Shown one piece after another: positions 9,205 through 16,723 of a stretch of DNA of 64,000 nucleotides. A program made the translations under genes and the position numbers. Below the pieces are notes generated by a model, which searched no databases, was not told the origin of the DNA, and worked only from the letters and a program-made list of their open reading frames with translations. The stretch is from the NCBI RefSeq assembly GCF_036046055.1, contig NZ_CP107939.1, positions 4,526,001 through 4,590,000 on the forward strand, read 5' to 3'. This stretch comes from Nocardia sp. NBC_00403 (lineage in GTDB: Bacteria; Actinomycetota; Actinomycetes; Mycobacteriales; Mycobacteriaceae). The stretch's first letter is position 1. Each line of letters starts with the position of its first letter.

Positions 9205-9234
9205 ATTATAGCTCGTGGTGCTCTTGAGCGACAA
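9205..9234 (-). promoter_or_regulatory. Candidate sigma-A promoter of the coiled-coil gene
   Basis: On the minus strand, TTGTCG (9234-9229) and a perfect TATAAT (9210-9205) are separated by 18 bases and lie about 40 bases before the GTG start. This is a near-consensus housekeeping promoter, unusual in such GC-rich DNA, and suggests strong expression. Confidence 0.55.
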
Positions 9235-9366
9235 GATGAGACGAATGTGTACCTCGAATCCCGTATGCCGCCTGGCAAGGGAAAGGAAAATTGAAATTGA
9301 TGACGGTCCAGCCGGCGTGGCGTGGCATCGTGTCTGGCGTATTTCGTTGTGGCGCAGTGCATTCAT

Positions 9367-9700
9367 GTCGCAGCCGACCTATGGGCGACTTGCCGAGTCG
9401 GTGGTTGCCCAGGCTGCGGAGATAGCCGTGTTGAAGGCTCGGATCGTTGGGCGGGACACGCGTATCGCGGAGCTGGAACGCCGGCGGGTATGAACTCGAA
9501 GAATTCGTCGAAGCCGCTGGGGAGCGAGGGTTGTGCAGGCCGTCGCCGAAGTCGCTGCGTCAACGGTCGGGCCGCAAGCGCGGTGGCCAACCTGGCCTTG
9601 TGGCCGCAGCCTGCGGCAGGGAGCTGGACCGGGCCGGCCTCAGGGATTCACCGAAATTGGTGGCAGCACAGGATGTTGGTGTCGTGATCGACGACATCGT
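9367..9700 (+). pseudogene. IS66-family transposase (TnpC) N-terminal remnant
   Basis: The stretch reads MSQPTYGRLAESVVAQAAEI, then ELERR, and after a frame change NSKNSSKPLGSEG and PSPKSLRQRSGRKRGGQPG. This is the hallmark N-terminus of IS66 transposases (coiled segment, then an NSS.PPSSDG-like motif and GRK.GGQPG). At least two frame changes are present, and everything after GGQPG is lost or scrambled. No inverted repeats were found. A remnant of a once larger element. Confidence 0.75.
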
Positions 9701-10063
9701 GGGTCTTGCTGATAAACGCGATATCGACCCATTCCCGCACCATGATGCGGGCGACGTAGCCACCGACCGTCAACCAGTAGAATCGACCCCCAAAGAGGAA
9801 TCATCCACGGCATACGAACGGTCTGAAGCGGCTGGCAGGTGGCCCCACAACAACCCCTGAAGATTCAACCGGCACTGTTGGGTTCAGTCTCGTGTGGGGT
9901 CGAGGGCGGCGGCGAGCCCTTCTCGGGTGTTGATTCCGGTTTTCTGGGTGTCACTCGACGCAGCGGAGCCTGCGGTGTCGAAGCGGCGGATAGTCCGACG
10001 ACCTTCGGCAGCACCGAGGTGTTGCGTAGTGCGGGTGCGGCCGAGTCATTACCATCGCGACTT
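9701..10063. other. Degenerate region without an intact gene
   Basis: No convincing intact gene. On the minus strand about 9800-9656 holds a short fragment (GGYVARIMVREWVDIAFISK and on to a stop) that looks protein-like but was not recognised. About 9960-9895 minus contains QKTGINTREGLAAAL followed by a stop, which resembles the end of a LuxR-type helix-turn-helix. Both are too short to call. Together with the adjacent IS debris this looks like a zone of repeated insertion and decay. Confidence 0.4.
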
Positions 10064-10777
10064 ATGACTACCGTGGCCACCTGGAATGTTCTGCATCGCG
10101 TGCATGCGGAGAACTGGGGAGCCGAGGTCATCGACCGCTGGCCGGATGAGACCGCAAGGATTGCCGCGGTCACGGCGCTGGTGGCGGCACGGGACGAGCA
10201 CGTCATCGCGTTACAAGAGGTCAGTGGGGATCAACTGGCGAGCTTGCGGGATGCATTGCCGAACAGGGCAATTCACGCTTTGCGGTATCCGCGGGTTCCG
10301 GTGCCGCGGCACGGCGTGAGTTCATTGCACGACCGTGGCGAGTATCTGGTGCTGCTGGTCGACGGCGCAGGCCAGGAGGTCACCGCAGAGCCGTTCGAGA
10401 ACGATCCCGGCAATGGCACGCTGGCAGTCCGCACAGCCGGATTGCTGGTCATCGCCACCCACGTCAGCGGGGATCGGCGCAGCACCTGGCAACTGGCGCG
10501 CTTGGCCGAATTGGCCGCCGCCGCACCGGGGTCGGCAGTCGTGCTGCTCGGAGACTTCAATATCGACCGAGCCGCTGTGCAGTCGGGGCTCGGCCCCGGC
10601 TTCGTCATCGCGGACCTCCCGCCGGACTCCCTCCCGACCCGTCCGCGAACCTCGGGCCCGAAATCGCAGTTCATCGACCACATCGTGGTGCACGACGCCG
10701 TTGTAGGCGACGCGGCGGTCGACGACGTCGACGGTCTGTCGGACCACAACCTCGTACACGCCGCAGTCACTGTCTGA
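10064..10777 (+). CDS. Endonuclease/exonuclease/phosphatase-family protein
   Basis: A 237-aa protein of the DNase I/sphingomyelinase fold. All the family metal and catalytic motifs are visible in order: TWNVLH (metal Asn), ALQEVSG (metal Glu), GDFNID (Asp/Asn pair) and the terminal SDHNLV (catalytic Asp-His). The start at 10064 was chosen because the fold begins immediately (MTTVATWN); upstream sequence is non-conserved. No signal peptide, so it is probably cytoplasmic. Substrate (nucleic acid, phospholipid or small phosphate ester) unknown. Confidence 0.85.
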   Translation: MTTVATWNVLHRVHAENWGAEVIDRWPDETARIAAVTALVAARDEHVIALQEVSGDQLASLRDALPNRAIHALRYPRVPVPRHGVSSLHDRGEYLVLLVDGAGQEVTAEPFENDPGNGTLAVRTAGLLVIATHVSGDRRSTWQLARLAELAAAAPGSAVVLLGDFNIDRAAVQSGLGPGFVIADLPPDSLPTRPRTSGPKSQFIDHIVVHDAVVGDAAVDDVDGLSDHNLVHAAVTV

Positions 10778-11057
10778 AGGCTGCTTTTCGGCTATCCGGT
10801 GCCGGCTGGGACTTCGGATCTGCCGACTCCGGGCCGTCGTTCGACGAGACGGCTATGGCCATGCAGGCAGCACCGTCAACCAGGTGCTCGCTCGACCCGA
10901 GTTCCCGCAACGGCGCGCCCGCATTGCGTCGGAGCTGATCGCTGATGATCATGGAGGGAAGCATGGTGAGCTGTAGTCCCGGCCGCGTCGGTAACCATCG
11001 GGACGAGCGGCCTGCGATCGCGATCCGCCGCAACTCCACTGTCGTATGGAGGTAGGG

Positions 11058-11267
11058 ATGACTACGAAGACGCTGGCCGAGTTGGTGCCCGGCGACCTGC
11101 CCTCCGGTATCGCCGCGCTGCCGCAGGACGTGCAGACCGAACTCGTGGCCGTGGTGGACCAGGCTCGGCGCAAACAGGGCGAGGATCTCGGCGCCGCGGC
11201 GATGTCACTGCTGGACTTCATGCCGCGTTTGCTGCGCGCGGCGGTCAAGAAGGCGGCCGGACTGTGA
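11058..11267 (+). CDS. Small helical protein, function unknown
   Basis: A 69-aa protein, MTTKTLAELVPGDLPSGIAA at the start, helical, with a basic C-terminus (LLRAAVKKAAGL). The start is set by GGAGG at 11046-11050. It overlaps the next gene by four bases (GTGA), so the two are translationally coupled and probably form a pair working together. No family was recognised. Confidence 0.7.
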   Translation: MTTKTLAELVPGDLPSGIAALPQDVQTELVAVVDQARRKQGEDLGAAAMSLLDFMPRLLRAAVKKAAGL

Positions 11268-12028
11268 GCGGCACCGATACGACGGTGAACGTCCAGTTGA
11301 TCAAACTTGCCCGGACACTCGGTATCCCCGTCGATCAGCTCACCTCCCTCGCCGACGTGTCCGTTTCGGATCTGCGTGATTTCCGATTCCAGATCGGCGA
11401 CCTGTTCTTCGAGGGCCAATCCGAAGGCCTGCGTCGGGTCGTTGCCGCGAGCAAGGTCATCCCCAACCCGATCATTGCAAAATTGGTGACCCGCAACCAC
11501 AACGCGCTGTTCGCCGCGAAGACATCGGAAGTGCTCGAGGTGTCGAACGCCGTGGACGTCGCCAAACGCCTGCCCGCCGACTTCCTGGCCGACGTCGCGG
11601 CGCACCTCGATGCCCGCCGATCAGCACCCATGATTGCCGGGTTGCCTGCGGCGACCGTGGTCGCCGTCGCCGAAGTGCTTGCCGCCCGACAGGATTGGAT
11701 CACTCTCGGCGATCTGGTTGCCACCATCTCCGACGACGCCGCGCGGGCAACCGAGGCGGCACTCGACGGTGTCGCACTGGTCCGTGCGGCCTACTGGGTC
11801 GACGACGCTCGGCACCTGGAACGCTTCGTCGACCTGGCCTCCGCCGCGAAGCTCACCGAAATGCTTCGTGCCGCCGCCGAACACGACCTGTGGTCGGAGT
11901 ACCGCCCGACCCTCGACGCACTGTCGGAATCCGCCGTCGAGGCGGTACGCACTGCAGCAGAGCAGCTGCCGTCGGATCTGCGTGTCCGGGCGCTGGCCGA
12001 GATCGCGGATCGGTGTGCCGTTTCGTAG
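11264..12028 (+). CDS. Conserved all-helical protein, function unknown
   Basis: A 254-aa protein with a GTG start overlapping the stop of the 69-aa gene. The sequence is alpha-helical and repetitive in character (VDVAKRLPADFLADVAAHLD, then IAGLPAATVVAVAEVL), loosely similar in style to the helical N-terminal domain of MgtE-type proteins and to HEAT-like folds. No membrane helix, signal peptide or catalytic motif. Probably a scaffold or interaction protein acting with the small upstream partner; this is inference. Confidence 0.7.
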   Translation: MSGTDTTVNVQLIKLARTLGIPVDQLTSLADVSVSDLRDFRFQIGDLFFEGQSEGLRRVVAASKVIPNPIIAKLVTRNHNALFAAKTSEVLEVSNAVDVAKRLPADFLADVAAHLDARRSAPMIAGLPAATVVAVAEVLAARQDWITLGDLVATISDDAARATEAALDGVALVRAAYWVDDARHLERFVDLASAAKLTEMLRAAAEHDLWSEYRPTLDALSESAVEAVRTAAEQLPSDLRVRALAEIADRCAVS

Positions 12029-12182
12029 CAGGGTGTCATCCTGTGCCGATCGGTTTCATCGTTTGCGACAAAAGTCGCTACAATGGCGGTAAATGGACCT
12101 CAATTGAAAATGTCTGCTTCCACCAGAGGTTTCGTCGCTGGGTAATCGCATCCGGGTACACCACGCCTGATCGAGACCACGG

Positions 12183-13628
12183 TTACGCGGGGTTCGTGCC
12201 CCGGCTCGGCATCATCGCGGACGCGACCACCATGACCAGAGCCATCACCGCGACCGTCACGAACACCAGATGCACGGCGGAGGACAGCGTCGCGGGGGCG
12301 GGGTGGTCGGTGTCGCCGATGCGAGCGTTCACGATCGCGCCGAACACCGCGACGCCCACCGCACTGCCGATGGACCGCGCGAACATATTCGTCGAGGTGA
12401 CAACGCCGCGTTCGGTCCACTCTGCGCTGGTCTGCGCCGCGATCAGGGTGGGGGTGGCGACCAAGCCCATGCCGATGCCGATGACGAAACACGACGCCGC
12501 GACCTGAATCAGTGTGGAGTTCTCGTCGATCAGCAGCGTCGACGCGGCGCCGAGGGTGGCCAGGGTGCTGCCGATCAATGCGGTGAAGCGGAAGCCGATG
12601 CGCAGGTACACCTTTCCGGCCTGCGATGCTGCCAGTGGCCAGCCGAGGGTCAGCGCGCCGACCGTCAGACCGGCGACGAGGGCGCCGGTGCCGAGCACGC
12701 CCTGGGTGAAAGTCGGCACGTAGGAGGTCATTCCGAGCAGGATGGCGCCGACCAGCAGGGACACCAGGCTGCTCGCAACGATCACCCGTCGGGTGAATAT
12801 CCACAGCGGCAGGATCGGGTTCTCGGCACGCCGCTCGACAAGGGCGAACAGCGCCAGCACCAACGCGCCGCCTGCGAAGATGGCGATGCTGGCCGGTGCG
12901 GACCAGGCCCAGGCCTGACCGCCCTCGAGAAGTCCGAGGATGAGCGCCCCCGCGCCGACGGTGAGCAGAGCGGCTCCGAGATAGTCGACGCGCTGTTTGC
13001 GGCGCGGCGTGCTCTCGGCGAAGCTGCGCAGCAGCATCCACGCGGCCAGCGCCGACAGCGGCAGGTTGACCAGGAAGATCCAGCGCCAGTTGACGTACTC
13101 GGCGAACACCCCGCCCAACAGCGGGCCCAGGACCGACGACATCGCCCACACGCTGGCCAGATAACCCTGCACCTTGGCCCGCTCGGAGAGCGTGTACAGG
13201 TCGCCGGCGATCGTCATGGTCATGGGCTGGATGGCTCCCGCACCGATGCCCTGCACGGCACGGAAGACGATCAGACCGAGCATGCTCGTCGCGAGTCCGC
13301 ACAGCAGCGAACCTAGTGCGAACACCGCGATCCCGAACAGGATCACCGGTTTCCGCCCGACAGTGTCAGCTAGTTTTCCGTATACGGGGACCGTAACCGC
13401 TTGCGCGAGTAGGTAAATCGAGAACAGCCAAGGGAACTGGTTGAAGCCACCGAGGTTGCTGGTGATGGTGAGCACCGCGGTGGCGATGATCGTCGAATCC
13501 AGCGCGACCAGCGCCGTCGCCAGCATCAGCGCACCGAGAATCGGGCCACGCTCGGATCGGAAGCCGACAGATGACTCCACTGTCTCGGTCGCCACCGGGC
13601 GGCCCCTCTCGTTCGTTCGACTAACCAT
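12183..13628 (-). CDS. MFS multidrug exporter, DHA2 (EmrB/QacA) family
   Basis: A 481-aa membrane protein with 14 predicted helices. Motif A, GKLADTVGRKPVI, follows helix 2, and the DHA2 motif C-like segment SSVLGPLLGG lies in helix 5. Such pumps export drugs and dyes using the proton gradient. The ATG at 13628 was chosen; a GTG at 13595 preceded by GAGAGGGGC is also possible and would shorten the protein by 11 residues. No regulator gene is next to it. Confidence 0.9.
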   Translation of the reverse strand: MVSRTNERGRPVATETVESSVGFRSERGPILGALMLATALVALDSTIIATAVLTITSNLGGFNQFPWLFSIYLLAQAVTVPVYGKLADTVGRKPVILFGIAVFALGSLLCGLATSMLGLIVFRAVQGIGAGAIQPMTMTIAGDLYTLSERAKVQGYLASVWAMSSVLGPLLGGVFAEYVNWRWIFLVNLPLSALAAWMLLRSFAESTPRRKQRVDYLGAALLTVGAGALILGLLEGGQAWAWSAPASIAIFAGGALVLALFALVERRAENPILPLWIFTRRVIVASSLVSLLVGAILLGMTSYVPTFTQGVLGTGALVAGLTVGALTLGWPLAASQAGKVYLRIGFRFTALIGSTLATLGAASTLLIDENSTLIQVAASCFVIGIGMGLVATPTLIAAQTSAEWTERGVVTSTNMFARSIGSAVGVAVFGAIVNARIGDTDHPAPATLSSAVHLVFVTVAVMALVMVVASAMMPSRGTNPA

Positions 13629-13978
13629 CTCGGTCGAACGTATCGCGGGCTCAGCTATTCCCGCACGGAAATATTTCCTGCTGTGGCGAACTCGGCAGCG
13701 GTCTTCCGCGCAGTCGACTACCTGGCGACCGCCGGATTGTTGCTTGCACTCGGTCATCTGCGACGGGAAGTCAGGTGTGCATCGTCCCGGCGGTGATCGC
13801 AGCCGCTTGCCCGGGTGCGGGGGAGGGGGGCACTGCGGCGCGCCGACTCCGCGTGTCCCGAGGCGAGGTCCCCGCGAGCTTTCGAGTAGTCGCTACTCGT
13901 GTTCGGTCCGCGTGCGCGCAATAGCTTGGGGATGGCTGATCGGTAGCTCCGATCGGTAGATGCGGTGAGGAGGCTGCC
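13629..13978. promoter_or_regulatory. Divergent promoter region before the giant-protein operon
   Basis: A 350-bp region with no convincing gene. It holds a perfect inverted repeat CGAGTAG-TCG-CTACTCG (13883-13899) and a direct repeat of GATCGGTAG at 13938-13946 and 13951-13959, both shortly upstream of the ATG at 13979. The ribosome site GAGGAGG is at about 13966-13972. The repeats are candidate operator elements for the operon 13979-26290. No regulator gene is adjacent, so control would be by a distant factor. Confidence 0.45.
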
Positions 13979-16723
13979 ATGGACCCCGAGGAACTGTTGG
14001 CGAAAGTCGCGGAGCTGCTGTGGGGGCTGGCGCGGGGGGCGGTGACCTCACTCGCCGACGCTCTCGACTTGCCGGTGCTCGCCGGGGAGACCGACCCCGC
14101 GCTGAGTGGCAAGTTACTCGAGCCGCTGGCGAACCTGCCCGATCAGCACAGTCTGTTGAAGCTGGTGCACGACCTGGTCGGCAATATCAGCGACGCCGGC
14201 TCACCGCTGCGTGCACATGGCTGGAAGCGGTCCGACGGGACTCGCGGGCTCGCCTTCGTACTCACCAAGAACGGCTCTCGTGGGGTGCTCGCGGTGTCCC
14301 CGGGCCCGGTCATCGATCTTGTCGTCACCCCCAACGCGGTACTCGACCATTCGGTGGTCGGTGCCGAGTGGGATCTAACCGTGTCGGTCCGGACCGAGAA
14401 CGCGTGGACCGCGACGTTCACCCAGGGCGGCGCGGCGGCGGCGCCCGCGGGCACCGTCGCCATCACTGTCGGCAAGAAAGCACTTGCTGTTGTTGGACCG
14501 GGCGGACTCGGGATCTCGACGCAGCGCGTCGCGGCAACCTTGGCCGCATCCCCGACCACCCCGGCGCATGTCGACATCAGTGTCGAAAAGTTCTCGGCCA
14601 GACTGCTACCCGCGATCCTGGCCGGGTTGCTGGGCGGCAGCGGCGCGGAGACCTCACCGACCGATCTCGTCCTGGAGATGAGCCGGACCGAAGGTCTGCG
14701 CTTCGCGGAAGGTCGCGTGCGCGTCGAGCGCAGGATCAACCTCCAGCTGCCGGGCATCTCGGTGCGCAATTTCGCGGTCGAACTCGGGATGGTGGACGGC
14801 AAGTTCGTGCTGCGGCCGAGCGTTTCGGTGTTGGCGAAGCCGCCCGCGCTGCCGATGAGCGCGAGCCTGGACGAGGTGGGTATCGGCATTCCGATCCTCC
14901 TGCCCGACCGGATCGGCATCGGAACCGACATCCTGGCTGACCTCCCGGCCGGCATGGGCGTCGACATGTTGCTCGGACCGGTATCCGGCGGCGGCTTCTT
15001 CAAGAAGCGCGGCCCGGACGCCTATGCGGGCGGACTCGACGTCACTCTCGGCGTACTGCATGTGACGGCCTTCGGGTTGCTGCAACTACCGGGAAACAAC
15101 AACAATCCGCCGCTGTCGTTGCTCGTCCTGCTGGGCGCCGAATTCCCTTACCCTGGTATCCAGTTGGGTTTCGGCTTCGCGATCGACGCGGTCGGCGGAC
15201 TGGTCGGCATCAACCGACGCGCCGACACCGATCATCTGCGCGGACTGGTCAGCGAGGGCAATGCCGATCGAATCCTCTTCCCCGGCAATGCGATTGCCCG
15301 AGCAGACGAGATCGTCGGCTCGCTGGAATCCTGCTTCCCGGTCGCTCCCGGGCGATTCATTGTCGGCCCGATGGTCCGGATCAATTGGGGCGGTCGCATG
15401 GTCAGCGTCGCCGTCGCGGTGATACTCGAACTGCCGGACCCGGGTCGGGCGCTGCTGCTCGGGCGAGCGCTGATCGCGCTGCCGGATCCGGCGGTGCCGC
15501 TGATCCGTTTGCAGGCCGGCGTGTACGGCAAGATCGTCCCCGCGGTTCCGGAGGTCGAGATCCAGGTCTCGCTCGCCGGGTCCTGGATCGTCGGGATTCC
15601 GGTGACCGGTGACATCTATCTGCTGTTCCGCGGCGGCGACAACGCGGTATTCGTCTTGTCCGCGGGCGGTTTCCACCCCAAATACACCCGCCCACCCGGC
15701 GTCCCGCAGCTGGCTCGGCTGTCGATGGACCTCGGCGGCGGCGTGCTGGGGCTCCGCGCGGAGTCCTACCTGGCCCTGACGTCCAACTCGCTGCAGTTCG
15801 GCGCGCAACTCCACCTCGACGCGACGGTCGCCGAGTGTGGGCTGGAGGGCTGGCTCGGCCTCGACGCGCTGTTCGTGTGGGAGCCGACCCTGGCATTCCA
15901 GGCGCATGTCTACGCGGGTGTCGCGGTCCTCGCGTTCGGTGAGCGACTGGCCGGCATCGGGTTGGACTTCACGCTGGAGGGCCCGGCGCCGTGGCATGCC
16001 TACGGCAAGGGCAGCATCGAGGTGCTGTTCTGGGAGGTGTCGCTCGATTTCGATGTCCGGTGGGGCGATCCGGCGCCGCTCGCGCAATCGACCGAGGACA
16101 TCTTCGACCATGTCGCCAAGGCGGTCGGCCAACGGGACGCGTGGGCGGTGGAGCGGCGGGCCGCGCAACGCGCGGGCATCAAGTTCACCGAGACAGCGAA
16201 GCAGGACCTCGCGAAAGGGGTCGTCGCGCAGGCTGATTCGTCATTGCAGGTCAGTCAGTCGGTCGTGCCGCTCGGCATCGCGATCAATCGATTCCACCGA
16301 CGCGGCGTGCCCACGCAGACCTGGCAGATCACCTCGGCTCATCTCGATCCCGAGATAGAGCTGCCGCGGACCATTCCCGTTCCCGAGCAGTTCGTGCCCG
16401 GCGAGTACTTCGCGATGAGCGATGACGAACAACTCGGCCGTGGCGCGTTCGAGCAGCACACCGGCGGTTTCGCGCTCTCGAACACCGCTGCTGTCAAGCC
16501 CGGGCCTGCGCATGTGATGGACGACAGATACGAGACCGGCTACAAGGTGGAACCCGGTTGGTTCCCCGCCCCGCCCGCACCACGAATCATCCTGCGCCTG
16601 CGCGGCAACTTCCTCGCGGAGACTTTCGCGCGCACGATCACCGCCGCCGAACGGGTGGACCGGTGGCGGCTCGCGCAGCGCCCGTTCGAGAATCTGGTTC
16701 CCAAGGTGGTGATGAACCGATGA
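13979..16723 (+). CDS. DUF6603-type giant protein, function unknown
   Basis: A 914-aa protein, first gene of a four-gene operon. A helical N-terminus (MDPEELLAKVAELLWGL) leads into a long beta-rich body with many Gly-rich strands. Segments such as GPVSGGGFFKKRGPDAYAGG near residue 330, GAEFPYPGIQLGFGFAIDAV near 385, SAGGFHPKYTRPP near 560 and WHAYGKGSIEVLFWEVSLDF near 675 follow the layout of DUF6603 proteins, as recalled from that family. No signal peptide or membrane helix. The repeated amphipathic strands suggest a large beta-solenoid or barrel-like structure. The next gene starts within its stop codon (ATGA), which indicates coupled synthesis. Role unknown. Confidence 0.75.
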   Translation: MDPEELLAKVAELLWGLARGAVTSLADALDLPVLAGETDPALSGKLLEPLANLPDQHSLLKLVHDLVGNISDAGSPLRAHGWKRSDGTRGLAFVLTKNGSRGVLAVSPGPVIDLVVTPNAVLDHSVVGAEWDLTVSVRTENAWTATFTQGGAAAAPAGTVAITVGKKALAVVGPGGLGISTQRVAATLAASPTTPAHVDISVEKFSARLLPAILAGLLGGSGAETSPTDLVLEMSRTEGLRFAEGRVRVERRINLQLPGISVRNFAVELGMVDGKFVLRPSVSVLAKPPALPMSASLDEVGIGIPILLPDRIGIGTDILADLPAGMGVDMLLGPVSGGGFFKKRGPDAYAGGLDVTLGVLHVTAFGLLQLPGNNNNPPLSLLVLLGAEFPYPGIQLGFGFAIDAVGGLVGINRRADTDHLRGLVSEGNADRILFPGNAIARADEIVGSLESCFPVAPGRFIVGPMVRINWGGRMVSVAVAVILELPDPGRALLLGRALIALPDPAVPLIRLQAGVYGKIVPAVPEVEIQVSLAGSWIVGIPVTGDIYLLFRGGDNAVFVLSAGGFHPKYTRPPGVPQLARLSMDLGGGVLGLRAESYLALTSNSLQFGAQLHLDATVAECGLEGWLGLDALFVWEPTLAFQAHVYAGVAVLAFGERLAGIGLDFTLEGPAPWHAYGKGSIEVLFWEVSLDFDVRWGDPAPLAQSTEDIFDHVAKAVGQRDAWAVERRAAQRAGIKFTETAKQDLAKGVVAQADSSLQVSQSVVPLGIAINRFHRRGVPTQTWQITSAHLDPEIELPRTIPVPEQFVPGEYFAMSDDEQLGRGAFEQHTGGFALSNTAAVKPGPAHVMDDRYETGYKVEPGWFPAPPAPRIILRLRGNFLAETFARTITAAERVDRWRLAQRPFENLVPKVVMNR

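Noticed and set aside
10767..10976. Minus-strand small open frame after the endonuclease-fold gene
   Set aside because: Weak start, no recognisable feature and overlap with the end of the upstream gene; could be real but cannot be supported.
12270..13316. Long open frames opposite the DHA2 exporter
   Set aside because: Arg/Gln/Gly-rich translations with no domain; they mirror the third-position GC of the real gene.
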